Shown one piece after another: positions 25,543 through 35,586 of a stretch of 64,000 bases of DNA. Origin of the DNA: an uncultured Alphaproteobacteria bacterium (GTDB lineage Bacteria > Pseudomonadota > Alphaproteobacteria > RUG11792); contig CAJUOM010000002.1 in the NCBI GenBank assembly GCA_910588255.1, forward strand, positions 15,976 through 79,975, given 5' to 3'. The notes below the pieces were generated by a model. That model searched no databases. It had not been told where the DNA came from and saw only the letters and a program-made list of their open reading frames with translations. Position numbers and translations under genes: made by a program. The number at the start of each line of letters is the position of its first letter. The stretch's first letter is position 1.

Positions 25543-26613
25543 GTGAAATTGCTTTCCGCAAAATATTGTTTAATACGTGTTTCTATTTTTTTATCATTTA
25601 TATTCTTGCTAATTTCCAATCTTTGTGATATTTTAAAAAATGCTTTTTGCTATAACATTTACCTTAATTCTATTATAATATCTGCTTTTTTGTTTGGAAT
25701 TATCCTTGTTTATCACAGAATTGTCTCATTTAATAATGAATTTGAAAAATTGTCACAAAAACATCCTATTTCAAAAAAAGCTAATCTAATATCTCCGATT
25801 TATATTTATCTCAATAATGGAAAAATTATTCATCAAGACAAGATACAGATCATACTTTCTGCAATTGAAAAGAAAACAGACGAATATTGCAGTTTTTCAA
25901 GATATATTTCAGGCTCTTTGATATTCCTCGGTCTTCTAGGAACTTTTTGGGGATTGTCGCATACGATAGGAAATGTTGCTAATATTATAGATAATCTCGG
26001 AATTGATGCAATGGATGCAGCAGAATCATTCTTGAAATTAAAAGAAAGTTTAAAAATACCTCTTTCCGGAATGGGAACAGCATTTGGATGCTCTCTTTTT
26101 GGTTTGTCAGGATCTCTGATTTTAGGATTTTTAAATATTAATCAAAAAAAAGTTGCTGATGATTTTTTGGATAAAATAGAAGAATATTTAGTTAAAAACT
26201 CCATAACTTTCAACTCTAGAGAACAGGATTTAAGTTATCATGGATCTGCTTTCTCTATGGCACTTCTCGAAAAAACTATAGAAACAATTTATGTTTTCCA
26301 AAATCAATTAAAAGAATTTGAAGCTAATCGAAATTCAATTTTAGATATCCAAAGAGACTTCTCAGGTAAATTAACCCAATTGGTTGATGCCGTCTCAAAA
26401 CATCAGGAAATTGTAAAAGCTATTAGGGAAAATCAATTAGAATTGCAAAAAAACAACGTGACTTCAGATGTTGTTTCTAAACTAACTGAGATAGAAAATT
26501 CTTTAAACAATATGATTAAAAATGGATTTATGAACAGAGAATATGTTGTCGATAACCTTGGAAAAGAAATAAGATTGGTATCAAAAACTCTATCTTCACT
26601 AGTACGAGATTAA
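25543..26613 (+). CDS. MotA/TolQ/ExbB-type proton-channel protein
   Basis: Inner-membrane protein with four hydrophobic segments (about residues 10-30, 38-58, 120-142, 172-197). The third and fourth match the ExbB/TolQ/MotA core: GSLIFLGLLGTFWGLSHTIG and IPLSGMGTAFGCSLFGLSGSL. A long C-terminal coiled coil follows (residues 230-356). Related alphaproteobacterial proteins work with an OmpA-domain partner, which is not next door. GTG start at 25543. prfA begins 2 bases after its stop. Confidence 0.8.
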   Translation: MKLLSAKYCLIRVSIFLSFIFLLISNLCDILKNAFCYNIYLNSIIISAFLFGIILVYHRIVSFNNEFEKLSQKHPISKKANLISPIYIYLNNGKIIHQDKIQIILSAIEKKTDEYCSFSRYISGSLIFLGLLGTFWGLSHTIGNVANIIDNLGIDAMDAAESFLKLKESLKIPLSGMGTAFGCSLFGLSGSLILGFLNINQKKVADDFLDKIEEYLVKNSITFNSREQDLSYHGSAFSMALLEKTIETIYVFQNQLKEFEANRNSILDIQRDFSGKLTQLVDAVSKHQEIVKAIRENQLELQKNNVTSDVVSKLTEIENSLNNMIKNGFMNREYVVDNLGKEIRLVSKTLSSLVRD

Positions 26614-26615
26614 AT

Positions 26616-27689
26616 ATGAATGAACTTCAAGAAAAATTAAAATCTATTCTGGATAAATATGAAAATGTCAAAGAAACTTTGAATTCTCAAAAAGAATTTG
26701 ATCAAAAGGAATTCGTTAAATTATCAAAGGAATTTGCAGAACTTTCAGACTTAGCAAAGGAAATAAAGTTATTTTTTGCAAAAACAAAGGAACTAGAAGA
26801 AACTCTTGAAATAGCTGATTCATCTGAAGATAAAGACCTCAAAATTATGGCGGAAGAAGAAATACCTGAATTGAAAAAAGAACTTGAAAAAATTGAAAAT
26901 AATATAAAAATACTCCTTCTTCCAAAAGATATAGATGATGAGAAAGGTGCTATATTGGAAGTTCGAGCAGGAACAGGGGGCGATGAAGCTGGACTTTTTG
27001 CTGCTGATTTATTCAAAATGTATGAACTTTATGCAGTTATTCACGGATGGAAATTTGAAGTATTAGAATTATCAGGAACAGGGATCGGATCCATAAAAGA
27101 AGCAAGTGCGAGTATATCAGGGAAAGGAGTCTTCGCTCGCTTAAAATTCGAATCAGGTGTTCATAGAGTTCAAAGAGTCCCGGAAACAGAAGCGTCAGGG
27201 CGTATACACACATCTGCAGCAACTGTTGCTGTTCTTCCTGAAGCTGAAGAAGTTGATATTCAAATAAATGAAAATGATCTTCAAATTGATACTTATCGAG
27301 CATCAGGAGCAGGAGGTCAACACGTGAACAAAACGGACAGTGCTGTGAGAATTACTCATATTCCGACAGGTACTGTTGTTGCAGTCCAAGATGAACGATC
27401 TCAACATAAAAATAAAGCGAAAGCAATGAAAATTCTTCGTTCAAAAATTTATGAAAATGAGAAGCAAAAACAAGAATCTTCAAGATCTGAAAACCGAAAA
27501 ATTCAAGTCGGATCAGGAGATAGATCAGAACGTATTAGAACATATAATTTTCCGCAAGGAAGAGTTTCAGATCACAGAGTAAACTTAACTTTATATAAAA
27601 TAGATAAAATTATGGATGGTTCTGCTCTCGATGAAATAATCGATAAATTAATAGAATTTGATCAGGCAGAAAAACTAAAAAACAATTAA
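26616..27689 (+). CDS. prfA: Peptide chain release factor 1
   Basis: Terminates translation at UAA and UAG. The catalytic GGQ loop is in YRASGAGGQHVNKTDSAVR. The tripeptide region VPETEASGRIHTSAATVAV marks RF1 rather than RF2. 357 residues, standard. Followed 4 bases later by ftsQ. Confidence 0.96.
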   Translation: MNELQEKLKSILDKYENVKETLNSQKEFDQKEFVKLSKEFAELSDLAKEIKLFFAKTKELEETLEIADSSEDKDLKIMAEEEIPELKKELEKIENNIKILLLPKDIDDEKGAILEVRAGTGGDEAGLFAADLFKMYELYAVIHGWKFEVLELSGTGIGSIKEASASISGKGVFARLKFESGVHRVQRVPETEASGRIHTSAATVAVLPEAEEVDIQINENDLQIDTYRASGAGGQHVNKTDSAVRITHIPTGTVVAVQDERSQHKNKAKAMKILRSKIYENEKQKQESSRSENRKIQVGSGDRSERIRTYNFPQGRVSDHRVNLTLYKIDKIMDGSALDEIIDKLIEFDQAEKLKNN

Positions 27690-27693
27690 AATT

Positions 27694-28467
27694 ATGGTTA
27701 AGAAACGTATACAACATAAGAAAAAACATTCGAGATATTTTGTAAAATATCTTTTATTGCTTCTCATCGTAGGTGGCGGGATTTATTCTTTTTCTAATTA
27801 TATATATAGTTTTTTTACTTTTATCCATAGTTCCATACCTCAAACTATGGGTTTTTCAATTGATCATATAAATATTTCTGGAGCGAATAAAAAAACTCAA
27901 AGATTGATTTTTGAAAACATAGGAATATCAAAAGGAGAGTGTATACTTAAATTATCAACTCAGAAAATTTTTTCTAATATTTCCAAAATCAATTGGGTAA
28001 AATCTGTAGTTGTTCAAAAAATTCTCCCAAATAGTATTAATATAAAAATAAAAGAAAGAACACCAATTGCTATATTTCAAAATGGGTCAGGAGCAATTCT
28101 GATAGATAAAAGTGGAAATCTCATTGAAAAAATAAAAACTAGACTCCCTAATATTCCTATAATCTCTGGAGGAAACGCAAACTTCAACGTGAAATATATT
28201 TTAGATCTTATTTCTCAATACAAAGATTTGCGAGATAACCTTGATTCATTGACTTATATTCGAGAAAGGCGTTGGAATATCATTCTTTCAGGAATAAAAG
28301 TCTTGCTTCCTGAAACAGAAATAGAGAAAGCCTTAGAAATTTTATCAACTATACTGAAAACAGGAAAAATAAATAAAAATACAGTCAGTAAAATTGACTT
28401 AAGAACACCAGAAAATGTTATATTCAGTAAGTTAAAACTAACTAACAGAGGCTCTTTAATTTTATAA
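27694..28467 (+). CDS. ftsQ: Cell division protein FtsQ
   Basis: Bitopic divisome protein linking early and late division proteins. Cytoplasmic basic tail (KKRIQHKKKHSR), one membrane helix (residues 18-38), then a periplasmic POTRA domain starting FSIDHINISGANKKT, and the beta domain with INIKIKERTPIAIFQ, AILIDKSGNLIE and KIDLRTPENVIF. 257 residues. The usual neighbours murB, ddl and ftsA are absent. Confidence 0.88.
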   Translation: MVKKRIQHKKKHSRYFVKYLLLLLIVGGGIYSFSNYIYSFFTFIHSSIPQTMGFSIDHINISGANKKTQRLIFENIGISKGECILKLSTQKIFSNISKINWVKSVVVQKILPNSINIKIKERTPIAIFQNGSGAILIDKSGNLIEKIKTRLPNIPIISGGNANFNVKYILDLISQYKDLRDNLDSLTYIRERRWNIILSGIKVLLPETEIEKALEILSTILKTGKINKNTVSKIDLRTPENVIFSKLKLTNRGSLIL

Positions 28468-28472
28468 TTTTT

Positions 28473-28512
28473 ATGTCTACCGAAAGCACTATAGAATTCC
28501 TGTGGCGATGAT
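28473..28512 (+). repeat. Dispersed repeat block X, copy C (short)
   Basis: ATGTCTACCGAAAGCACTAT matches the X start, then degrades after GTGGCGATGAT. Hairpin H3 follows at 28545 on the same strand, keeping the X-H order. Confidence 0.7.
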
Positions 28513-28544
28513 TTATACATTTTTGAGAATTCAAGCTTTTTGAA

Positions 28545-28594
28545 GGCACCCGTGAGTATGGTATAATATCAAGCGTACCATACTCACGGATACC
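28545..28594. repeat. GC-rich hairpin H3 (second stem type)
   Basis: CCGTGAGTATGGTA with TACCATACTCACGG, a perfect 14-bp stem and a 12-base loop, with weaker outer pairing. The stem is identical to part of H2. It lies 7 bases from the end of the secreted-protein gene. Confidence 0.88.
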
Positions 28595-28601
28595 AAACAT
28601 T

Positions 28602-29246
28602 TCATTCTAGATCATATGCTAAGGCCCAGCTTATAATATTCCTGTAATCTCGGATAGGATAATAACCTGGCATAAATTCATTAAATCTTTCAGCCAAAAA
28701 ATTCATTAGGAAAAATATTTTTTCGATTTTTTTATCATCATAACCTTTTGCTTTTAATGAAGTTTTTATTTTTTCCTGATCTTCAAAAAGTTCAGATTCA
28801 TTACCTTGTATCTGATCAACAGGAATAAGTATTTCATTTATTTCTAAAAACTTTTTCAAAAAGAACTTAGATAAAAAATTTATTCTCATCGGAATATAAT
28901 CTGATAAATCCCATTTGCTAGAATCTTCACTATCAGCAAAAGATTTATATTCATCAATTAGATTCCTTAAAGAATGAGAATTTCGTTTTTTGCAAAATTC
29001 AGTAAAACGAGAGTTTTCATCATCTTCTTCATAAGAGAAATGCTTATTATTAAAAGCATCCTTTTCATCTTCAGTCAAAGGAGTGTTTATTTTTTCCTCT
29101 ACATCATATTTCAAATCATCAAGATCTGTATTAAAGAAAGTAGGATTCGAAGCTGTATAAAGCAAAATATTTTCAGCTAATGAAGTTTCACATATAGTTA
29201 TACAATTTAACAAAAGCATAACTGGTAATAATTTTAAGATTTTCAT
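28602..29246 (-). CDS. Secreted hypothetical protein inside a composite repeat
   Basis: Signal peptide MKILKLLPVMLLLNCITICE followed by TSLAEN, then 190 acidic, helix-rich residues without a family I recognise. Segments include EEKINTPLTEDEKDAFNNK, SLRNLIDEYKSFADSEDSSK and FLAERFNEFMPGYYPIRDYR. The gene sits between hairpin H3 and core R4, the two parts that are only 45 bases apart in other copies. It looks like a passenger, and a host-directed secreted protein is possible, but only by inference. Confidence 0.65.
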   Translation of the reverse strand: MKILKLLPVMLLLNCITICETSLAENILLYTASNPTFFNTDLDDLKYDVEEKINTPLTEDEKDAFNNKHFSYEEDDENSRFTEFCKKRNSHSLRNLIDEYKSFADSEDSSKWDLSDYIPMRINFLSKFFLKKFLEINEILIPVDQIQGNESELFEDQEKIKTSLKAKGYDDKKIEKIFFLMNFLAERFNEFMPGYYPIRDYRNIISWALAYDLE

Positions 29247-29366
29247 AAATCTAACAATATATTTATTATATATTGTGTATATGTGATTGTCAATATTTTT
29301 GAGAAATATAATTACAAAACAATCCTATGCGTTCTTAATTTCAGAATATACAACTTGATTCATACC

Positions 29367-29407
29367 TGTCAAACTCTAAAAAGTCCCATAAAATTTTAGG
29401 AATTTTT
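29367..29407 (+). repeat. AT-rich repeat core R, copy 4
   Basis: GTCAAACTCTAAAAAGTCCC then ATAAAATTTTAGGAATTTTT, preceded by TAATTTCAGAATATACAACT as in R2. It closes the third element and lies just upstream of lgt. Confidence 0.85.
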
Positions 29408-29519
29408 ATACGCTTAAAAAATCACTTATCAATCTAAATAAGCCTCTATTACTGGAATTTTAAAAAATCATGTTATTATGTTAATATATATTAAGATTGA
29501 AAAATGTTTGTTAATAGTT

Positions 29520-30323
29520 ATGTTGGTTTGGTCTATTTCTCCTATTGCATTTACAATAGGAAATTGGGGAATATATTGGTATGGAATTATATATGCAACA
29601 GCATTATTTTCATCATGGGCAATAGCAACTTGGATTTTGAGAAACTTACGAACTAACGGATTTTATGTCCTTTCAAAAGAAAAATTCGACAGCTTCATGT
29701 TTTGGGCTATTATTTACATAATAATTGGGGCAAGGCTAGGACATGTTTTGTTTTTCGATTTGGAGTATTATATTGCACATCCTTTAGAAATATTTATGTT
29801 GAGAAATGGAGGACTTTCCTTCCATGGATCAGTTATAGCCCTTGCAATTTACACTTACCTTTTCATGAGAAAACACAAATTTTCATGGAAATTGTTTGCG
29901 GATATATTCTCTATAGCAGGAGCTTTTGGAATTGGAATCGGAAGAATAGCAAATTTTATGAATCAAGAATTATATGGAAAAATATCAACAAATAATTTTT
30001 CTGTTATATTCTCTATGGTAGATCACATGCCTAGATATCCTACACAACTTTTTGAGTCATTTTTTGAAGGTTTTTTTAATTTCTTAATATTATTTGTAGT
30101 ATTCAAAACAAAGGGTTTGAAATCAATAGGAACAGGAGTAATCACAGCTTTGTTTTGTATCATCTACTCATCTGCAAGATTTGCCATAGAATTCTATAAA
30201 GATGTTGAAACCTACACATACTTTGACTCAATAACATTAACTGTTGGCCAAATTTTATCTATCGCCCTATTCTTTTTTGGTATTTTCATGCTATACTTAA
30301 AAGATAACAACAAGCTTTCTTAA
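29520..30323 (+). CDS. lgt: Prolipoprotein diacylglyceryl transferase
   Basis: Integral membrane enzyme that moves diacylglycerol from phosphatidylglycerol to the lipobox cysteine, the first step of lipoprotein maturation. Seven hydrophobic segments; family motifs FTIGNWGIYWYGIIYA at the start, GARLGHVLFFDLEYY, LRNGGLSFHGSVIA, and the signature GIGIGRIANFMNQELYGK. The ATG at 29520 matches the family start; one 14 codons upstream (29478) is also in frame. serS follows after 14 bases. Confidence 0.93.
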   Translation: MLVWSISPIAFTIGNWGIYWYGIIYATALFSSWAIATWILRNLRTNGFYVLSKEKFDSFMFWAIIYIIIGARLGHVLFFDLEYYIAHPLEIFMLRNGGLSFHGSVIALAIYTYLFMRKHKFSWKLFADIFSIAGAFGIGIGRIANFMNQELYGKISTNNFSVIFSMVDHMPRYPTQLFESFFEGFFNFLILFVVFKTKGLKSIGTGVITALFCIIYSSARFAIEFYKDVETYTYFDSITLTVGQILSIALFFFGIFMLYLKDNNKLS

Positions 30324-30337
30324 AATATAGCAAAAAA

Positions 30338-31612
30338 ATGATTGATATAAATTTCGTGAAACAAAATCCCGGCGTTCTTGATAATGCTTTAAAAAACAGA
30401 AACAAACCGCTGATAGAAAAAGAGTTATTAGAACTTGAAGAAAAATCAAGAAATTTACAAACTGAACTTCAAAAAATTCAAGAGCAACGTAATATTTTTT
30501 CAGCAGAATTCGGAAAAGCAAAATCAAAGGGAGAAGATACGAGTAAACTTCAATCTAAAATGGATTTTTTGAAAAAAGAATTAACCAAACTAACAGAATT
30601 ATCTAATCAAGCAAAAACAAATTATTTAAATTTGTTGTGTACAATTCCGAATATACCATCTGACGAATGTCCTATTGGAAAAGATGAAAATGATAATGTT
30701 GAAATAAGACGCTTTGGAACTCCAAAAATATTTGATTTCAAACCATTGGAACATTATGAACTGGGTGCAAAATTGGGAATGATGGATTTTGATAAATCTG
30801 CTAGAATCGCTGGTTCTAGATTTGTTTTCTTGTTTTCTGAGATTGCGAAATTAGAACGTGCTTTAGCTCAATTTATGCTGGATATACACACAAAAGAAAA
30901 TGGGTATACAGAAGTTTATGTTCCTTTGATATTAGATCAAAAAGCAATGTTTGGAGTTGGACAGCTTCCAAAATTTGAAGAAGATTTATTCAAAACCACT
31001 ATCGGATCATATTTAATCCCAACAGCAGAAGCATCATTAACAAATATTCATAATGGTGAAATTTTAAATGAAAAAATATTACCACTCAGATATACTGCAT
31101 ACACTCCATGTTTTCGTTCAGAAGCAGGATCTGCAGGAAGAGACACAGCTGGAATGTTACGTCAACATCAATTTGGGAAAGTTGAATTAGTCAGCATAAC
31201 AACTCCAGATAAATCAGTTGAAGAACATGAAAGAATGACAGAATGCGCAGAGGAAATATTAAAAAGACTTAATCTTCCATTTAGAACAGTTGTTCTTTCA
31301 ACGGGAGATATGGGATTTTCATCAGAAAAAACATATGATCTTGAAGTATGGTTGCCTGGACAAGATAAGTACAGGGAAATTTCAAGTTGTTCAAGATGCA
31401 ATAGTTTTCAAGCTCGCAGAATGAACACAAAATTCAAAAACGAAAAAACTAATAAAAACGAATTTGTTCATACGTTAAATGGATCTGGAATTGCTGTTGG
31501 ACGTTGTTTAATTGCTGTTATGGAAAATTATCAACAAAAAGATGGTTCTATTGAAATTCCGGAAGCTTTGATACCATACTTTGGAAAAGAGAAAATAGAT
31601 GCAGGAAAGTAA
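30338..31612 (+). CDS. serS: Seryl-tRNA synthetase
   Basis: Class II synthetase with an N-terminal tRNA-binding coiled coil (residues 30-105). Catalytic motif 2 is in TPCFRSEAGSAGRDTAGMLR and motif 3 in NGSGIAVGRCLIAVMENYQ; TAEASLTN contributes to serine binding. 424 residues. It overlaps the Nudix gene by 14 bases. Confidence 0.96.
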   Translation: MIDINFVKQNPGVLDNALKNRNKPLIEKELLELEEKSRNLQTELQKIQEQRNIFSAEFGKAKSKGEDTSKLQSKMDFLKKELTKLTELSNQAKTNYLNLLCTIPNIPSDECPIGKDENDNVEIRRFGTPKIFDFKPLEHYELGAKLGMMDFDKSARIAGSRFVFLFSEIAKLERALAQFMLDIHTKENGYTEVYVPLILDQKAMFGVGQLPKFEEDLFKTTIGSYLIPTAEASLTNIHNGEILNEKILPLRYTAYTPCFRSEAGSAGRDTAGMLRQHQFGKVELVSITTPDKSVEEHERMTECAEEILKRLNLPFRTVVLSTGDMGFSSEKTYDLEVWLPGQDKYREISSCSRCNSFQARRMNTKFKNEKTNKNEFVHTLNGSGIAVGRCLIAVMENYQQKDGSIEIPEALIPYFGKEKIDAGK

Positions 31613-32051
31613 TGGAAATAAACTTAGATCTTATGTCTGTGTTTATTTGATTTTGAAAGAAGGAGATAAAATTCTCCTTTCTCTTCGTCAAAACACAAAA
31701 TTTGAAGATGGCAATTGGTCATTGATTGCTGGACATGTTGAGGAGAATGAAAAGGCAACAGATGCTATGATCAGAGAAGCTGAAGAGAAAGCAAACATAA
31801 AAATCCTTCCTGAAAACTTAAAAGTTATATATGTGATGGACAGAATAACTCCAGGCAGACAAAATATAGATATCTTCTTTAATTGCTCAGAATATTCTGG
31901 AGAATTATTTAATAACGAACCTCACAAATGCGGCGGAATTTCGCTCTTTGATATAAATAACCTTCCCCCAAACACTGTAAATTATGTAAAAAAGGCAATT
32001 TCAGATATCCAAAATAAAATAATATATAGCGAATTCGGATATAACTGTTAA
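31599..32051 (+). CDS. Nudix hydrolase
   Basis: Nudix box GHVEENEKATDAMIREAEEK matches GX5EX7REUXEEXGU, except that Ala replaces the late glycine. The N-terminal part (YVCVYLILKEGDKILLSLRQ) resembles ADP-sugar and 8-oxo-dGTP-type Nudix proteins. 150 residues. Overlap with serS implies translational coupling. The substrate is unknown. Confidence 0.85.
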   Translation: MQESNGNKLRSYVCVYLILKEGDKILLSLRQNTKFEDGNWSLIAGHVEENEKATDAMIREAEEKANIKILPENLKVIYVMDRITPGRQNIDIFFNCSEYSGELFNNEPHKCGGISLFDINNLPPNTVNYVKKAISDIQNKIIYSEFGYNC

Positions 32052-32155
32052 TATATTGCAAAATTATACCATATATTGAAATCAAATTATTGTATCATTA
32101 CAAATATTATGTTAAAATAACCCCATGTTGTGTTATAAAATTTAGGACTAAAAAA

Positions 32156-33013
32156 ATGTCTAATTTATTAAAAGTATTTTATATACTTATAAGCGGGGCG
32201 CTAATTGCATCCCAAGCAAATGCATCAGCGCAAGTATCTCATTCTCAATATGGTATCTTAAAAGAAAAGATTGATACCGCTCTTGATAACAGTAAACCTT
32301 GTCCTGTTATGACTTATTGGGAGAAAAAAAACAATGAATGTAAGGTGCTCTTTCAACGAATATGTTTCAAAAACTCAGGAAATAATACAAAAAATTTATC
32401 CATGTTTTGTCAAATAGATGATATGGATTATGAAGAAGACGCGGAACAATATGTGAATAATCAGCGTATTTATGAGGGATATAATTTATATATCTTCGAA
32501 AATATTCCGGAATATTTTACTCTAAAAAAACTGCAACTTTTAATAGGAGGTCCGGCTATGAAGGATGTCTCTCAACCAACTTATATAATAGGAGTAATGG
32601 ATGAAAAAGGTAACAAAAATATTGAATTGCTGGATTCCGAATATCCTTTAGGAGAAATGAATATACCTAATTGGTCATATATTTGCGCGTATCAATCTAA
32701 TGATGAATGTGGTTTTGTTGAGCAATTGCAAGGAGAGGAAGAGAACATTATAAACGATTTTTTTGATACCCGTGATTATGCAATATCGGTATTTACAAAC
32801 CTTTCGAATAATACAAAACTACCTTTACCTGTTGGATTTAAATTATGTAGCTTTTTGCAAATAGATCGCGATAACTGGATTGGTCGTAGATTACACAGTG
32901 TGATTGAGAGTGAAGAAGAAATAGTACATCGAGCAATGGGAGACGGATCTCTGACCACGATTCCAGAAAATCCTTCTGAAATTTCTACAAAATCTTTAAA
33001 AACTCCTTGGTAA
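32156..33013 (+). CDS. Secreted hypothetical protein
   Basis: Signal peptide MSNLLKVFYILISGALIASQ followed by ANASA. The mature part has about 260 residues with six or more cysteines (CPVMTYW, CKVLFQRICFK, CQIDDMDY, CAYQSNDECGF, KLCSFLQID). The segments LIGGPAMKDVSQPTYIIGVMD and LQIDRDN recall DUF1963-like proteins, but this is weak. I assign no function. ATG at 32156 is chosen because it begins the signal peptide; the frame is open further upstream. Confidence 0.65.
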   Translation: MSNLLKVFYILISGALIASQANASAQVSHSQYGILKEKIDTALDNSKPCPVMTYWEKKNNECKVLFQRICFKNSGNNTKNLSMFCQIDDMDYEEDAEQYVNNQRIYEGYNLYIFENIPEYFTLKKLQLLIGGPAMKDVSQPTYIIGVMDEKGNKNIELLDSEYPLGEMNIPNWSYICAYQSNDECGFVEQLQGEEENIINDFFDTRDYAISVFTNLSNNTKLPLPVGFKLCSFLQIDRDNWIGRRLHSVIESEEEIVHRAMGDGSLTTIPENPSEISTKSLKTPW

Positions 33014-33024
33014 TAAAATTAGAT

Positions 33025-33068
33025 AAATATATCCCTATGTTTTCTTTAGAACTATAGGGATATTTATT
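33025..33068 (+). terminator. Hairpin after the secreted-protein gene
   Basis: ATCCCTAT and ATAGGGAT, extended by A/T pairs, around a 15-base loop, followed by a T-rich stretch. The rest of 33069-33314 is AT-rich without a gene. Confidence 0.5.
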
Positions 33069-33314
33069 GTTCTTAACGAGTTTGTTCAAAGCCTGGATAT
33101 AATTTAAAATCATTGCAAGATTTTTAGAAACGTGTTATTCTAAAAAAGATTAGATATGGCTTTAGGTATGATTATGAATTATTATTATATGTTATCGATA
33201 TAATTTTAGTATCATATTTTTAAGCTACTAATTTATCCCACAATTTAAAAATCCCTGATACTAATAATTATTTTCACGTAATCACTATCAATTATTAAAA
33301 GAAAGGTTATTAGT

Positions 33315-34517
33315 ATGAAAAAACAATTAAGCGCAATATTTTTATTAGCTGGAACAGCTATCGGTTCTGGAATGTTATCTTTGCCTATATTCCTTACTAA
33401 ATATGGGGTAAATTTCACATTCATTGTTATGTGTTTCTTTGCTTGGCTAACTTATTTCACAGCTATAATACGAACTGATCTTAATATAAATTCTGATTCG
33501 AGTTTTTCATTAAGAGACGTTGGGAAGTTTTTCAGTGGAAACTCAGCTTCGAAAATAGGAAGTGTATCATTAAAGCTATTATCATATTCATTAATGTCAG
33601 CATACTTATATGGAGCAGCATCTTTATTAAAAACATTTTTTGATTTTGATCTGAAATGGATTATTTTAATAATATCGATATTTATCATATCGATATTGGT
33701 TTCAAGAATAAATATCATTTATATCAATAAGAAACTATTTGTATTATTACTCATAACACTTTTTGTTGTTATAATAAAACTTTTTCAAAATCTTAAATTT
33801 GAAAATATTGAAATACAACTTTCTAATGTTGATTACTCTGCGATATCATCTGTTCTGCCAATAGTATTTACCTCATTTGGATTTCAAGGATCATTGCATT
33901 CATTAACGAAATTCGTCGATAATGACAGGAAATTAATCAAACGAGCTTGTTTATATGGAAGTTTAATACCAGCCATTGTATATATTTCTTGGGTAGCTTG
34001 TGTCATTTCAGTCATATATTCTAATAATATAAGCTTTTTCGAAAAGATGATAAAAAACAATGTTGAATTGTCTGAGTTAATATCGTGTTTAACAAATATT
34101 TCAAATTGCGCTTATATCAAAACTGTATCCTGGATAATATCAATACTAGCTCTTTTCACTTCCATCATAGGGGTTTGTGTCGCGATTTTTGATGAATGGA
34201 AAAATGTTACAGATCGAAAATTAAAACAAAAATTTTCCACATTATGTTCAACAATCATAACAATCTTCCCTACGATGTTTGTTGCAATATTAATACCTAA
34301 CGCCTTTATTAAAGTATTAAATATTTCGGGAATGATCCTATCGATAATTGCCATATTTTTACCAACATTTTTATATTTAAAAATGACAAAGCAAAAGAAT
34401 CTAAAGATTTCAAATTTGAGATATTTTGGAATCATAGCAATCACTATTATAGGGATTTTCATATTTTTATCTGGAGCAAAAGATTTATTTGATGAAATTC
34501 GAAGTTTTATAATGTAA
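33315..34517 (+). CDS. Aromatic amino acid permease (HAAAP family)
   Basis: Inner-membrane permease with eleven hydrophobic segments over 400 residues. The N-terminus LSAIFLLAGTAIGSGMLSLP is the HAAAP hallmark (TnaB/TyrP/Mtr type), with FTSFGFQGSLHSL in the middle. It likely imports tryptophan or tyrosine from the host. A broken paralogue lies at 61003-62139. AAAGG precedes the ATG. The HAD gene follows 36 bases later. Confidence 0.88.
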   Translation: MKKQLSAIFLLAGTAIGSGMLSLPIFLTKYGVNFTFIVMCFFAWLTYFTAIIRTDLNINSDSSFSLRDVGKFFSGNSASKIGSVSLKLLSYSLMSAYLYGAASLLKTFFDFDLKWIILIISIFIISILVSRINIIYINKKLFVLLLITLFVVIIKLFQNLKFENIEIQLSNVDYSAISSVLPIVFTSFGFQGSLHSLTKFVDNDRKLIKRACLYGSLIPAIVYISWVACVISVIYSNNISFFEKMIKNNVELSELISCLTNISNCAYIKTVSWIISILALFTSIIGVCVAIFDEWKNVTDRKLKQKFSTLCSTIITIFPTMFVAILIPNAFIKVLNISGMILSIIAIFLPTFLYLKMTKQKNLKISNLRYFGIIAITIIGIFIFLSGAKDLFDEIRSFIM

Positions 34518-34553
34518 GATGAACCTATAGATTCTCTACGAAGTGTTGAAATA

Positions 34554-35549
34554 ATGTTTGAAAAAAATTTAGAAAATATATATGAAAATTATGATGCTTT
34601 CTTGATTGATATGTATGGAGTATTATACGATGGAAGTGGATTTTTCGATGGTACATTAGAACTTTTGAGAAAAATGAAAAATTCAGGAAAAAAGATAATA
34701 ATCTTAACCAACACAACAATAATCTCAAAATCTTGCAAAGAAAATTATTTAAAAAAAGGTTTGATAGAAAGTGTTCACTATGATTTGTTTATTAGTTCAG
34801 GAGAAGCCTTCAAGCAGACTTTACAAGACTATATTCCTAATGCAAAAACTTATTTCCAAGCTTTTCATCCAAATAACGATCTTTTTAAAGAAAGCCCATT
34901 AACAGAATCAAACTCTATTGAAGAATCAGATTTTGTTTATGTAGGTTATTTAAATGCGGGAAAGAAAATATACATAGCTGATGATTTAAAGGATAAATCT
35001 GGAAATATAATACCCCTGGATAATTTGACATCCATAGATTGCCACTATATTCAGGATTTTGAAGAAATCTCAGGCTTATTAGATACATGTTTGAAATTAA
35101 AAAAAACTTTAGTAGTTGCCAATCCTGACTTATTTGCTCTTGAATTGATATCAACAAACGAATTTTCTACTAGAAGGCCTGTTTTATGTCAAGGAGCAAT
35201 CGGTGAATTTTATGAAAAAATGGGAGGAAAAGTTATATATTTCGGAAAACCTTATTCAGCTGTATATAATTTTGCTAAGAGATTTCTTTCAAAAAATGAA
35301 AAAACAGCTATGATAGGAGATACACTTTGGACAGATATACTCGGAGGAAATATAGCCGGATTTGATACAATTCTGACACTGACAGGAGTATCCGGAGAAT
35401 TTCTAAAACATTTAGATCAAAAGTCAGATATAAAAGACAAAATAGAATTTCTTTTGGAAAATATATCTTCAAAAATGACGCATAAAAACTTATTGCCTTA
35501 TTCTCAAATTCCAACTCATGTGATAGAGCGCTTTGCAGGTAATTATTAA
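34554..35549 (+). CDS. HAD-superfamily hydrolase, class IIA (TIGR01459 type)
   Basis: HAD phosphatase of a type common in alphaproteobacteria. Motif I is FLIDMYGVLYDGSGFFDG, where the second Asp of the usual DxDG is replaced by Tyr, as expected for this subfamily (DxWGV). Motif II is IIILTNT, and the C-terminal Mg site is TAMIGDTLWTDILGGNIAG. 331 residues. The substrate is unknown; related NagD-like enzymes act on sugar or nucleotide phosphates. Confidence 0.85.
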   Translation: MFEKNLENIYENYDAFLIDMYGVLYDGSGFFDGTLELLRKMKNSGKKIIILTNTTIISKSCKENYLKKGLIESVHYDLFISSGEAFKQTLQDYIPNAKTYFQAFHPNNDLFKESPLTESNSIEESDFVYVGYLNAGKKIYIADDLKDKSGNIIPLDNLTSIDCHYIQDFEEISGLLDTCLKLKKTLVVANPDLFALELISTNEFSTRRPVLCQGAIGEFYEKMGGKVIYFGKPYSAVYNFAKRFLSKNEKTAMIGDTLWTDILGGNIAGFDTILTLTGVSGEFLKHLDQKSDIKDKIEFLLENISSKMTHKNLLPYSQIPTHVIERFAGNY

Positions 35550-35586
35550 ATTTCTTCAATTAATAAAGAGTTATAAAAATATAAAT

